From Duncaniella muricolitica (GTDB lineage Bacteria > Bacteroidota > Bacteroidia > Bacteroidales > Muribaculaceae), in NCBI GenBank assembly GCA_025808375.1, contig CP061009.1, positions 682,001 to 746,000 on the forward strand: 64,000 bases of DNA, written 5' to 3'. How positions within the stretch are numbered: the stretch's first letter is position 1; each line of letters opens with the position of its first letter. Shown piece after piece: positions 28,630-37,404 of this stretch. The translations under genes and the position numbers were made by a program. The notes beneath the pieces were generated by a model. It was not told the origin of the DNA and did no database searches. It worked only from the letters and a program-made list of their open reading frames with translations.

Positions 28630-30786
28630 ATGAAAAATATATTTCTAAACGGCATCCTTTCGCTGGCTATCGGATTGGGGTTCGTGGCCTGCAACGATGA
28701 CGACACTTATATCTCCACTGCGCCGATTATCACCGAGGTGACAACGGACGGAGCCACGGTCACTTCTACCACCGCGACCATAACCGGTACAGTCAAGGAG
28801 CTCTCATCCATGCTCCCCTCACGCTATGAGGTGGGTGTGAAGTATGCCACATCCGAAGCTGCCCTTCCCGCAGGGGGCACCAAAGTGACAGGCTCTCTCG
28901 GTGAGGACGGCTCAACAGTCACTGCCAAGATTTCAGGCTTGCAGCCCGAGCGGCAGTATTTCTACTGCATTTATGTCACACTCCAGGGTAAAGTGTCACA
29001 GTATGGCGAGGTGAAGCCTCTTCTTACCACCGACCGCACTATTGCCACAATGCCTGCCGCCTCGGTGACACGTACCACCTCACAGCTCGGAGGTTCGTTC
29101 AATAACCTCGACCATCTCCTTGCCGCCGGAGCTGAGCATGGTATATATATATCCTCGAGTCCGGATCTCGCCGATGCGCATCGCATTATTGTCAATGGCA
29201 GCGAAAACAGCTATTCTACCACGGTCTCAGGCCTGATACCAAACGCCACATATCACTATGCGTCGTTTATCGATATGAACGGTAACGACGAGCTCGGTGA
29301 CGTTCAGTCATTCACCACTCTCATCGGTTCGGGTGATGTAGAATGTGACGATTACGTAGATATGGGCACAAGATATGAATGGGCTCGTTTCAATCTTGGA
29401 GCTGAGTCGGAGACTCAGCCCGGAGGTCTTTATGGATATGGTGACCTTACAGGCTTGCTCACTTCGACTTCAGTTTCCATCTATGCGTCCGAGGACATCT
29501 CAGGTACGTTGCTTGACCCGGCTGTGAAGGCCAATGCAGGATTTACTCCTTCGGCAGCCGACTGGGCCGAATTGGTCAAGGCTTGTACAATCTCTGAGGA
29601 GGTGCGCGACGGAGTGAAGGGCATGCTGTTCACATCCGACATTAACGGCAACACACTATTCTTTCCTTATGCCGGTGCTCGTACAGCCTCCGGTGTAATA
29701 GATAGCGGCGATGCCGGATATTATTGGACCGGTAATATCGTCGAGAAGTCAAAGCCTGAATACTCTGCCTCCATGCGTCTTGCACTCTCTTCGGCCGATA
29801 ATACAATATCGCATCGCACCAACGGATTATCTATCCGTCCTGTGCGTCGTCGTCTTGTCAAAGGCATGCTCGCTTGCAATAACGACAAGATTAATTTCGG
29901 ACATCTTGAGGATAATACTGACAAGTTCCGTATTGAAATCTACAACGAGTATGGTTCGACAAAGAATGATCCTCCGGTCAACACCAACATGATTGACTTC
30001 TCTCAACGTATTGCTGTGACTTTCTCGTTGGATGGCGTCGAGCTCAAGTCGGGCGCACCATCTGTATATCGTGCCACCCTCGGTTATGCTTCTGACGGTT
30101 GGGCGACCAATATCTGGACCAATGAAGCAGGCAATGAGAAGTGTAATGCTCTCGTATCGGGTAACGGCACCTATACCGTTTATGGGACAGTGTCGTCACA
30201 GGCCAACGGTGCCATGGTGTTTGCCATTGATATCGAGGGTCTTGCGACTAACGTGAAAGATGTGACTGCTGTCAAGGCTCGTATATTGAGCATCCTTCAG
30301 GATGCGGAGCTTCCGGTCAACAATTTCGACTATGATGGTGACAAGGTTACATTCGGCCCGAGTGACAACAAGAATGTCAATGCCCGAGTGGCTGTCTTCA
30401 GTCAGTATGGAGATTATCCCGAGGAAGTGGCCAAGTTTAAGGATGTACCCGTTGTCAAAGGCTCAACAATAGGTGTGGAGTTTACTATTACCGGTATTGA
30501 CGGCAATTTCAAGGCCGGAGCCGCCGGTTCGTATTCGGCCGGTATCGGATATTCGGCTGTCGGCTGGTGGCCTTCAGCCTGGGGGCCGTTCGGACACGTT
30601 GGCGATGCCACAGTCACAGGTGACGGCACCTATACTGTAATCCATAGCGTAGAAGATAACGGCACCGGTCTTACTGATCTTGCCGCTGACATCAAAGGCC
30701 TGTACAAAGACCTTGTCGATCCATCAAAGGTCAAGGTGACTATCCGATATGCAGGCGTGCTCGGCAATCCTGTCCTCGAGGACTGA
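28630..30786 (+). CDS. Surface lipoprotein with Fn3-like, FISUMP and tandem C-terminal modules
   Basis: 718 aa from ATG at 28630; a GTG at 28615 would add five residues before the signal. The lipobox is GLGFVACNDDD. Residues about 30-230 hold two fibronectin-III-like domains (GLQPERQYFYCIYVTL, GLIPNATYHYASF). About 235-420 resembles a FISUMP domain (WARFNLGAES, NGNTLFFPYAG, GLSIRPVRR). Two related ~140-residue modules follow, marked by GNGTYTVYGTV and GDGTYTVIHSV. Probably a second glycan-binding protein; the FISUMP domain has no known ligand. Confidence 0.7.
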   Translation: MKNIFLNGILSLAIGLGFVACNDDDTYISTAPIITEVTTDGATVTSTTATITGTVKELSSMLPSRYEVGVKYATSEAALPAGGTKVTGSLGEDGSTVTAKISGLQPERQYFYCIYVTLQGKVSQYGEVKPLLTTDRTIATMPAASVTRTTSQLGGSFNNLDHLLAAGAEHGIYISSSPDLADAHRIIVNGSENSYSTTVSGLIPNATYHYASFIDMNGNDELGDVQSFTTLIGSGDVECDDYVDMGTRYEWARFNLGAESETQPGGLYGYGDLTGLLTSTSVSIYASEDISGTLLDPAVKANAGFTPSAADWAELVKACTISEEVRDGVKGMLFTSDINGNTLFFPYAGARTASGVIDSGDAGYYWTGNIVEKSKPEYSASMRLALSSADNTISHRTNGLSIRPVRRRLVKGMLACNNDKINFGHLEDNTDKFRIEIYNEYGSTKNDPPVNTNMIDFSQRIAVTFSLDGVELKSGAPSVYRATLGYASDGWATNIWTNEAGNEKCNALVSGNGTYTVYGTVSSQANGAMVFAIDIEGLATNVKDVTAVKARILSILQDAELPVNNFDYDGDKVTFGPSDNKNVNARVAVFSQYGDYPEEVAKFKDVPVVKGSTIGVEFTITGIDGNFKAGAAGSYSAGIGYSAVGWWPSAWGPFGHVGDATVTGDGTYTVIHSVEDNGTGLTDLAADIKGLYKDLVDPSKVKVTIRYAGVLGNPVLED

Positions 30787-30801
30787 TGACCCGAGTCTGA
30801 T

Positions 30802-30839
30802 GCAGGAGCGGTGTTGCGACATCGTCATGCCGCTCCTGC
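30802..30839. terminator. Hairpin between the surface lipoprotein and GH5 genes
   Basis: A perfect 10-bp stem (30802-30811 with 30830-30839) and 18-base loop, not followed by a T run. It lies inside the operon and more likely protects the upstream mRNA or attenuates GH5 expression than ends transcription fully. Confidence 0.5.
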
Positions 30840-30884
30840 CATAACAACATATAATTCATATTTCATAATCCAAATTTTACAATC

Positions 30885-32621
30885 GTGATCAGATTATCAT
30901 ATATAGCCCTGTCTCTCGCGCTTGCCCTGGGATTCACATCGTGTAGCGATGATGATTACAACGAGTGCGGAATAGGCAATGACTTCAAGGTGTCGCGCTC
31001 GGAAATCGCACTTGCGGCATCGGCACCTCAGACTGTGACAGTACGTGCCGCTTCAGCACCCGCCGTTGTCAGTGATTCGGAGTGGCTCCACGCTACAACT
31101 CCGGCTCATAACGGAGCCGGCATATACACATTTGACCTTGCTGCTGACGAGCACACAGGCTACGACACGCGCACAGGCATTGTGACTGTGACTGCTTCTA
31201 ACGGCTCATCGCAAATCTCAGTCACCCAGTATGGCCATGAGACAGTCGAGATACTCTCCACCACTCCAGGCACTACACTTGAGCCTACCGGCGGCACACT
31301 TTCCATTCACTATGCCGCTACAGGCGATGTTGACATCACTGTGCCTCATTGGCTTGATGCCGTGACTTCCAAGTCGCTGACGGAGTCAACGTTGTCATAC
31401 ACATATAATGCCAATTATTCCGAGACACGCACCGGAGATGTTGTCATCACTCTCAAGAGTGACCCCTCCGTTTCAGCTACCGTTACGTTCACTCAGGATG
31501 CCACAGAAGGTGTCATGACATCCGACGCCAAGACCATTGCATCGCGCATGTATGCCGGCATCAACATCGGCAACACCATGGAGTGCCCGGCTTCTAACGG
31601 TGTATGGGGCGAGGGCCAGTGGACCACGGCAAAGGTAAATGTCAACTATATAAAAGGACTTAAGGCTATGGGCTTCAATGCCGTGCGTATACCTTGTGCA
31701 TGGGATAGCTACGTTATAGACGCTGCCAACAACACGATTGACCCTGCATGGCTCGACCGAGTGTCTGAAATAGTGGGTTGGATTGTCAACGAGGACATGT
31801 ATGCCATTGTCAACATCCACTGGGATGGCGGCTGGCTTGAAAATCATGTTGGCGATGGCTATAGCAGTACGATTGACAGGAAGCAACATGATTATTGGAC
31901 TCAGATTGCTACCAGACTTAATAAATATGACGAGCATCTGCTTTTTGCCGGAATGAACGAGCCCGGAATGAACGGAGGCATAACTTCATCCACGGTTCAG
32001 ACAATCATGAAATATCAGCAGACATTTGTTGACGCAGTTCGTGCCACAGGTGGTAATAATGCCGTGCGCTGTCTCATACATCAGGGCCCTGAGACAAACA
32101 TTGATAAGACTGTCGATGCTTCGTTGCAATACAAGCTCCCGGTTGATAATGTGACCGGCCGTGCTCTTGTGGAGATACACAACTATGATCCCTCCAATTA
32201 CACTCTTCTTGAGGAGGATAATGCATGGGGGCCAAATATGCCTATAAAACTCTATTGGGGTTCGAAGTTCCATGTTGCAGGTTCCGATCGAAACTGTGAC
32301 TGGGGTCAGGAAGATTTCATTGACCAGCAGTACAAGAAGATGCAGGATGCATATGTCTCTAAAGGCATACCTGTGATAGTAGGCGAGTATTCAAGTATGA
32401 TACGCAATCCGGCGGACTTTCCCGAAATGGATGTTGAACGCTATGAACAGTCGCGTGCTTACTGGAATGAGTATCAGACAATGTCGGCCAAAAATCATGG
32501 TTGTGTTCCCTTCTATTGGGAGACTGGCGGCGACATTAACCGTACAAATGGCAAAGCTCTGAAACAGTATGCCATCGACGGACTCATGCGCGGAGCCTCG
32601 GCCGGCGTATATCCTTTCTGA
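30885..32621 (+). CDS. BACON-domain GH5 endo-glucanase (GH5_4 type)
   Basis: 578 aa from a GTG start; the next Met is far inside, and the lipoprotein signal (LGFTSCSDDDY) begins directly after it. Two BACON-like domains span about residues 35-115 and 120-205. The GH5 barrel follows, with acid/base Glu359 in GMNEPGMN and nucleophile Glu501 in VIVGEYSS. A surface lipoprotein of this architecture starts xyloglucan cleavage in Bacteroides ovatus; the same role is inferred. Last gene of the susC operon, followed by a strong terminator. A beta-glucan or mannan specificity remains possible. Confidence 0.92.
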   Translation: MIRLSYIALSLALALGFTSCSDDDYNECGIGNDFKVSRSEIALAASAPQTVTVRAASAPAVVSDSEWLHATTPAHNGAGIYTFDLAADEHTGYDTRTGIVTVTASNGSSQISVTQYGHETVEILSTTPGTTLEPTGGTLSIHYAATGDVDITVPHWLDAVTSKSLTESTLSYTYNANYSETRTGDVVITLKSDPSVSATVTFTQDATEGVMTSDAKTIASRMYAGINIGNTMECPASNGVWGEGQWTTAKVNVNYIKGLKAMGFNAVRIPCAWDSYVIDAANNTIDPAWLDRVSEIVGWIVNEDMYAIVNIHWDGGWLENHVGDGYSSTIDRKQHDYWTQIATRLNKYDEHLLFAGMNEPGMNGGITSSTVQTIMKYQQTFVDAVRATGGNNAVRCLIHQGPETNIDKTVDASLQYKLPVDNVTGRALVEIHNYDPSNYTLLEEDNAWGPNMPIKLYWGSKFHVAGSDRNCDWGQEDFIDQQYKKMQDAYVSKGIPVIVGEYSSMIRNPADFPEMDVERYEQSRAYWNEYQTMSAKNHGCVPFYWETGGDINRTNGKALKQYAIDGLMRGASAGVYPF

Positions 32622-32658
32622 TCATGTTATCATTCTCCATTAATCTCCCCCTCCCTCA

Positions 32659-32690
32659 GCGGGATGCACCGGCCCACAGGTGCATCCCGC
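32659..32690. terminator. Terminator of the susC-GH5 operon
   Basis: A perfect 12-bp stem (32659-32670 with 32679-32690) around an 8-base loop, followed by taattttgt. It ends the PUL operon 38 bases after the GH5 stop. Confidence 0.8.
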
Positions 32691-32879
32691 TAATTTTGTG
32701 CCGCTATATAAAAAAACAATCGCGACCCGCGGGCCACGATATATCAGTAAAACAAAATTGTGGAATATCCGAAAAAAATGCGGTTGTGTCAAAAAAACTA
32801 TCTTTCTGCCCTGTTTTTTTGTAAGGCCAAGGTGCTTATTTTGACAGGCCCGCGGTTGTCATAGACGCTCTGTCATCGA

Positions 32880-32966
32880 TTACATGCGAGTGTTGTAACG
32901 ATAGATAAGAGCTGCCGACTCGCGATAAGCGTCGCGAACACGGCGATAAACATTTGAAATCTTCAT
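32880..32966 (-). CDS. Possible small protein, 28 aa
   Basis: An ATG at 32966 opens 28 codons ending at 32880; the product is basic and Tyr/Arg-rich (YRRVRDAYRES, YRYNTRM) and could form one amphipathic helix. It follows another short open frame and a putative promoter at 33209-33216. No family recognised; could be chance. Confidence 0.3.
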   Translation of the reverse strand: MKISNVYRRVRDAYRESAALIYRYNTRM

Positions 32967-33033
32967 AGTGTGTTACGACTTTTTTAATTGTTAATTGTTA
33001 GACATTGGTTGAGGATGAGGACGGACTGAAGTC

Positions 33034-33156
33034 TCAGTCTTTAAACTTTGAGTTGTGTACACTGCAATCGCCTGTCACACGAAATGCATCCGACTCGGCA
33101 ATGTGGTGAAATATGTTCCTCACATCAGCACGAAATGATTTAAATACAACTTTCAT
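33034..33156 (-). CDS. Possible small protein, 40 aa
   Basis: ATG at 33156, 40 codons, product beginning MKVVFKSFRADVRNIFHH. A TACTTTTG -7 box (33209-33216) stands 52 bases ahead. The codon pattern is plausible but short. Together with the 28-codon frame behind it, it is the only coding candidate in the gap 32622-33298. Confidence 0.3.
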   Translation of the reverse strand: MKVVFKSFRADVRNIFHHIAESDAFRVTGDCSVHNSKFKD

Positions 33157-33208
33157 AAGCAGTAGTTTTTAATAGTTGAATACTTATGTGATTCGAAATT
33201 AGAACGCA

Positions 33209-33216
33209 CAAAAGTA
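33209..33216 (-). promoter_or_regulatory. Putative -7 box ahead of the two short open frames
   Basis: Minus-strand TACTTTTG matches TAnnTTTG; no clear TTTG 19-21 bases further upstream. Confidence 0.35.
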
Positions 33217-33298
33217 GTAAAAAGTTTTGAAATACTGCTCATGAAATATGTTTTATAACATGTTTTTATAGCATATTGTGACTTTTGGAATAATTTTT

Positions 33299-34297
33299 CT
33301 ACTGTATTTCCGGGAAATTTTCACTCATCATCACCGTATCGCGAGTCACGAGCAGGGCCTCAACGCCCGGCACAGAGGCTATCATTACGAGCGCGCTGTC
33401 GGCTGTGCGGGCCATGCAGGCCGTGGCATAGGCGTCGGCAATCATGCATGACGGGGCAATCACCGTGGCCGACAACAGGTCGGTCACGGCCGGCCGGCCG
33501 GTGCGCGGGCTTATGGTGTGCCAGGTGCGTCCTTCGGCCGTCTCGCGATAGTTACGGTAATTGCCCGAGGTGGCCACTCCGCAGTCCGACACCTCGACAA
33601 CCGCCATGCGCTCATGCACCACGGCCGTATCGCAGTCAATCGGCGCGTCGACCATAATGCGCCATGCGCGTCCGCGTGACGACACTCCGGCGGCTGCAAT
33701 CTCGCCACCGATTTCCACCATATAGTTCTCGCATCCGTTGCGGCGGAGCATTTCGCCCACCATGTCGCAGCCATATCCCTTAGTGATGGCCGAGAAGTTA
33801 AATTCGGTGGACGGATGCTTTTTCCGTATATATCCGGCCTCGTCGAGCGAACATTCTTCTATCCCGACCAGTTGCAGCAGCGAGTCGATAGCTCCGGCTG
33901 TAGGCTCGACGCCCGTGGTGCGGTAGCCGTAACCCCATAGATTGACAAGCGGGGCCACAGTAGGGTCAAACGCTCCGCCGCTGAGACGGTTCACCTGCTG
34001 CGAGGCTTCGAATATGCGTCGCAGCAGTGTGTCGGCCGCCACGCTGTCGCCACGGTTGATGCGTGAGATGAGCGACTCCTTGTCAAACGGACTCAGTGAC
34101 CGCTCGACGCGTTTCATCTCGGCCACAATCGAGTCGTGGAGGTCGCGGTCGGCCTCATAGGTGACGTGATAGACAGTGTTCCACATCACGCCCTCGGCTG
34201 AGCGGTAGCTGCGGCGTCCGTCACATGACATCAGCCCGCTCATGACGGCCACGCAGCTTATATATATAATAAGGTGTAATAAAAGTCTCGTTTTCAT
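33299..34297 (-). CDS. apbE: FAD:protein FMN transferase (ApbE)
   Basis: 332 aa lipoprotein (SGLMSCDGRR). ApbE attaches FMN to Thr/Ser of flavoproteins such as RnfG, RnfD and NqrB/C on the outer side of the inner membrane. Family marks are the substrate loop SGGAFDPTVAPLVNLWGYG, NFSAITKGYGCDMVGE, and the C-terminal HTISPRTGRP followed by the Mg-site region ATVIAPSCMIADAYATACM. It is a single gene, divergent from the DJ-1 gene. rnfBC lie about 30 kb away in the same window, a possible client complex. Confidence 0.93.
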   Translation of the reverse strand: MKTRLLLHLIIYISCVAVMSGLMSCDGRRSYRSAEGVMWNTVYHVTYEADRDLHDSIVAEMKRVERSLSPFDKESLISRINRGDSVAADTLLRRIFEASQQVNRLSGGAFDPTVAPLVNLWGYGYRTTGVEPTAGAIDSLLQLVGIEECSLDEAGYIRKKHPSTEFNFSAITKGYGCDMVGEMLRRNGCENYMVEIGGEIAAAGVSSRGRAWRIMVDAPIDCDTAVVHERMAVVEVSDCGVATSGNYRNYRETAEGRTWHTISPRTGRPAVTDLLSATVIAPSCMIADAYATACMARTADSALVMIASVPGVEALLVTRDTVMMSENFPEIQ

Positions 34298-34347
34298 AAC
34301 AAATTAAAAATGCCCCGCAAAATTACAAAAATCCCGTAAAAGTATCG

Positions 34348-34355
34348 TATATTTG
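34348..34355 (+). promoter_or_regulatory. Putative -7 box of the DJ-1 family gene
   Basis: TATATTTG on the plus strand, 69 bases before the start at 34425; no matching upstream TTTG. Confidence 0.4.
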
Positions 34356-34424
34356 TAAAAATCATCCCGACTGAAGTGTTATAGCGGATGAATGACAATA
34401 ATCACATAACGCATTACAATTATT

Positions 34425-34976
34425 ATGGTAGTATACGTATTTCTCGCTGACGGTTTTGAAGAAATCGAAGCCCTTACCCCCATCGACCTTATGCGTCGGG
34501 CCGACATACATGTAGTCACCATCGCCACCGGCGACCGCCTTGAGGTCAAGGGTGCGCACGGAGTCACTGTTCATGCCGATGTCATGCTTTGTAGCGGCTG
34601 TCTGCCCGATGCCGACATGCTCGTATGTCCCGGCGGCATGCCGGGCGCAAGCAATCTCGCAGCCAGCAAAGTGCTCGCCGCAATGCTCCGTGAGCAGTAT
34701 GAACAGGGCCGTTATGTGGCCGCCATCTGTGCGGCTCCGGCTGTGACTCTCGCCCCGCTCGGCATCCTCGAAGGCAAGAAGGCCACATGCTATCCCGGTT
34801 TTGAGCAGCAGCTTGTCGAGGCCGGAGCCACACACGTGGCCGAGCGTGTGGTTGAGGACGGCAACATCATCACCGCCAACGGTCCCTCTTCAGCCATGCC
34901 CTTCGCTCTGGCTCTCGTCGCAGCCCTCCGCGGGTCCGAAGCCGCACAGTCGGTGGCGCAGGGAATACTGCTTTGA
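34425..34976 (+). CDS. DJ-1/PfpI family protein (YajL/ThiJ-like)
   Basis: 183 aa, full length for the family. The nucleophile-elbow cysteine is Cys102 in VAAICAAPAVTLAPLG, with the conserved acidic residue in LADGFEEIEALTPIDLMRRA. Members of this clade act as protein and nucleotide deglycases, glyoxalases or chaperones; the activity is disputed and cannot be assigned here. It precedes a thioredoxin gene on the same strand by 89 bases, compatible with a thiol-stress role. Confidence 0.9.
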   Translation: MVVYVFLADGFEEIEALTPIDLMRRADIHVVTIATGDRLEVKGAHGVTVHADVMLCSGCLPDADMLVCPGGMPGASNLAASKVLAAMLREQYEQGRYVAAICAAPAVTLAPLGILEGKKATCYPGFEQQLVEAGATHVAERVVEDGNIITANGPSSAMPFALALVAALRGSEAAQSVAQGILL

Positions 34977-35065
34977 TAAACGGTATATCCTATTAATCCT
35001 CTAAAACCTTTTCCCAGCCGGGTGTGTTATTAATTCACAGTTGAAAATTAACTAACCCCACAATT

Positions 35066-35374
35066 ATGAGCGAATTTAAGGATATGATCAGCAGCGGCAA
35101 GCCCACGCTTGTCGACTTCTTTGCCACCTGGTGCGGACCATGCAAGATGCAAGGACCTATACTCGAGCAACTCAAGCAGAAAATCGGCGACGAGGCCAAT
35201 ATCATAAAAATTGATGTGGACCGCGCTCCCGACCTTTCGGCCGAATATCAGATACGCAGCGTGCCGACACTCATCATCTTCAAGAACGGTGAGCCACAGT
35301 GGCGTGCATCAGGTCTGCAGCAGCTCGAAGTCCTGGAGGACAAGCTACGCATCCAGATGCAACCCGGAAAATAA
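35066..35374 (+). CDS. trxA: Thioredoxin
   Basis: 102 aa single-domain thioredoxin without signal peptide, so cytoplasmic. The active site is WCGPC with Cys23 and Cys26, and the cis-Pro loop is RSVPTLIIF. It reduces protein disulfides at the expense of thioredoxin reductase. A strong hairpin at 35415-35469 ends the transcript. Confidence 0.95.
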   Translation: MSEFKDMISSGKPTLVDFFATWCGPCKMQGPILEQLKQKIGDEANIIKIDVDRAPDLSAEYQIRSVPTLIIFKNGEPQWRASGLQQLEVLEDKLRIQMQPGK

Positions 35375-35414
35375 CGCATAGACCCGTCCCCCACGACAGG
35401 GGACGGCGGATGTA

Positions 35415-35469
35415 AGACGGACAAAAGATTCATCATTCAGCTGATCGGCATAGAATCTTTTGTCCGTCT
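35415..35469. terminator. Terminator behind thioredoxin
   Basis: A perfect 16-bp stem (35415-35430 with 35454-35469) with a 23-base loop; the right arm reads through a T-rich stretch on the plus strand. Confidence 0.75.
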
Positions 35470-35516
35470 TTGTCTCATGACGTATTTGTCCGATGGCCAT
35501 GTGATTGTAATATTAT

Positions 35517-35548
35517 TTTGGATATTACGTGTGGAATTTCTATTTTTG
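35517..35548 (+). promoter_or_regulatory. Promoter of the threonine ammonia-lyase gene
   Basis: TTTG (35517-35520), a 20-base spacer and TATTTTTG (35541-35548). The start codon at 35570 would follow the transcript start by about 15 bases. Confidence 0.7.
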
Positions 35549-35569
35549 CGTAGTTAATTTTCAATCATC

Positions 35570-36775
35570 ATGGCCGAACAGCTCGAAATTTCTGAAGTAT
35601 ACCGCGCCGCCCAGGTGCTCCGCGATGTAGCCCGTCATCCACGCCTCGTAGGCGAGACCCGACTCAATCCCGAGTCACACATCTATCTCAAACCCGAGAA
35701 TCTCCAGCACACCGGAGCCTTTAAGCTCCGCGGTGCCTACTACAAAATATCGCAGCTTACTCCCGAGGAACGTGAGAAGGGTGTGATAGCCTGCTCGGCC
35801 GGCAATCATGCCCAGGGTGTGGCTCTCGCAGCCACCCGCAACGGCATCAAGTCGCTCATCTGTCTTCCGGCCGGCGCGCCTATCTCCAAGATTGAGGCCA
35901 CCAAGCGTCTCGGAGCCGAGGTGTGTCTCGTGCCGGGTGTCTATGACGATGCCTATCAGAAGGCCGTGGAGCTCCAGCAGGAGCACGGCTATACTTTCAT
36001 ACATCCTTTTGATGACCCCAAAGTGATAGCCGGACAGGGCACCATCGCCCTTGAGATACTCGAGGAGATGCCCGATGTCGAGGCCGTGATAGTGCCCATC
36101 GGCGGTGGCGGTCTTATAGCCGGCATGGCATTCACACTCAAGCAGCTCAAGCCCGATGTGAAGGTCTATGGTGTGCAGGCCGAGGGTGCGCCATCGATGT
36201 ACAAGTCGGTCAAGGAGGGCAAACGTGAACATCTCAGTTCGGTGGCCACTATCGCCGACGGCATCGCTGTCAAGGAGCCGGGTGTCAACACCTTTGATTT
36301 CTGTTCGCGTTATGTCGACGAGATTGTCACTGTGAGCGAGGACGAGATTGCAGCCGCCATACTCGCGCTCATCGAGCAGCAGAAACTCGTAGCCGAGGGT
36401 GCCGGAGCCGTGGCCGTCGCAGCAGCCATGTTTGACAAGGTGCCCATCAAGGGCAAGAAGACCGTGTGTGTGGTGTCGGGCGGCAATATCGACGTGACCA
36501 GTCTCAACCGTGTCATCACCCGCGGTCTTGTGAAGAGCGGACGCAACTTCACACTCAAACTCGACGTGGGCGACAAGCCGGGACAGCTCTCGGGCATATG
36601 CAGCATACTCGGTGAGAACGGTGCCAACATCATCTCGGTGACCCACGAGCGCAACTCTGACGCCACATCAATCAACGGATGTATACTCCGCATCGAGGTG
36701 GAGACCCGCAACCATGCCCATATAGCCCAGCTCAAGGAGGCTCTCATGGCTGCCGGACACCATGTAGTAAAATAA
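35570..36775 (+). CDS. ilvA: Threonine ammonia-lyase with ACT domain
   Basis: 401 aa. The PLP-binding lysine is Lys52 in HTGAFKLRGAY, the phosphate loop is GGGGLIAGMA, and the C-terminal ACT domain (about 325-400, DKPGQLSGICSILGENGANI) is the short form. It converts threonine to 2-oxobutanoate and ammonia. The length and single ACT domain match the catabolic/TdcB-like or Bacteroidetes IlvA group; no other isoleucine pathway gene is adjacent, so a biosynthetic or catabolic role cannot be separated. Confidence 0.93.
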   Translation: MAEQLEISEVYRAAQVLRDVARHPRLVGETRLNPESHIYLKPENLQHTGAFKLRGAYYKISQLTPEEREKGVIACSAGNHAQGVALAATRNGIKSLICLPAGAPISKIEATKRLGAEVCLVPGVYDDAYQKAVELQQEHGYTFIHPFDDPKVIAGQGTIALEILEEMPDVEAVIVPIGGGGLIAGMAFTLKQLKPDVKVYGVQAEGAPSMYKSVKEGKREHLSSVATIADGIAVKEPGVNTFDFCSRYVDEIVTVSEDEIAAAILALIEQQKLVAEGAGAVAVAAAMFDKVPIKGKKTVCVVSGGNIDVTSLNRVITRGLVKSGRNFTLKLDVGDKPGQLSGICSILGENGANIISVTHERNSDATSINGCILRIEVETRNHAHIAQLKEALMAAGHHVVK

Positions 36776-36792
36776 AACCCTATAAAAAGTAA

Positions 36793-37305
36793 ATGAAATT
36801 TCTCCTTCCTGTCATAGCTTTTGTCATTGCCGTCACCGTAGTGTCGTGCAAGACCACCGAGGCCAATTATCGTCAGGCCTATGAAGTGGCGGCCGAGCAG
36901 CGTCGTGAGGCCACGGGGCTCGACTCGACCATTTATGGACGTGTGCGCAAGAGTGCCGTCAACACGTGGCTCGTAGTGAACGGCGATTCGCTGCCTGTGC
37001 GCAGGGAATATATCGGTTACACCGAAGGTGGCGGTTCGTCACGTGAGAATGTGAAGCGTTACAACGTCGTGGTCGGTCAGTTTCGCCAGGTGTTCAACGC
37101 CAAGCAGATGCGTGAGCGTCTCATCTCGGGCGGATATGACAGTGCCATGATAGTGCATACGCGCGAGCCTCTCTATTATGTGGTGACAGCTACTGCGTCT
37201 ACTCCCGAAGAGATTCTTCAAGAGTGGCGCAAGGTCAAGGGCGATAAAAATCTTGTGCTCAAGTCGCCTATGCCGTTTATCCTCTCCCCGTCACATTTCA
37301 GATAG
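36793..37305 (+). CDS. SPOR-domain lipoprotein
   Basis: 170 aa with a lipoprotein signal (AVTVVSCKTTEANY). The C-terminal half (about 88-150, KRYNVVVGQFRQVFNAKQMRE) is a SPOR domain, which binds denuded peptidoglycan at division sites. It starts 17 bases behind ilvA and is probably co-transcribed. A perfect hairpin follows. Function beyond peptidoglycan binding is unknown. Confidence 0.85.
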   Translation: MKFLLPVIAFVIAVTVVSCKTTEANYRQAYEVAAEQRREATGLDSTIYGRVRKSAVNTWLVVNGDSLPVRREYIGYTEGGGSSRENVKRYNVVVGQFRQVFNAKQMRERLISGGYDSAMIVHTREPLYYVVTATASTPEEILQEWRKVKGDKNLVLKSPMPFILSPSHFR

Positions 37306-37328
37306 ATCTCGTAGCAGAGAGATATAAC

Positions 37329-37389
37329 AGGACAAAAGTCTCAAAAGAAACAAACTCTAAGGGGGTGTTTCTTTTGAGACTTTTGTCCT
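37329..37389. terminator. Bidirectional terminator, 24-bp perfect stem
   Basis: Arms 37329-37352 and 37366-37389 are exact complements around a 13-base loop. It separates the convergent SPOR and AMP-binding genes and serves both strands. Confidence 0.85.
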
Positions 37390-37404
37390 TGTATATCTTT
37401 CAGT

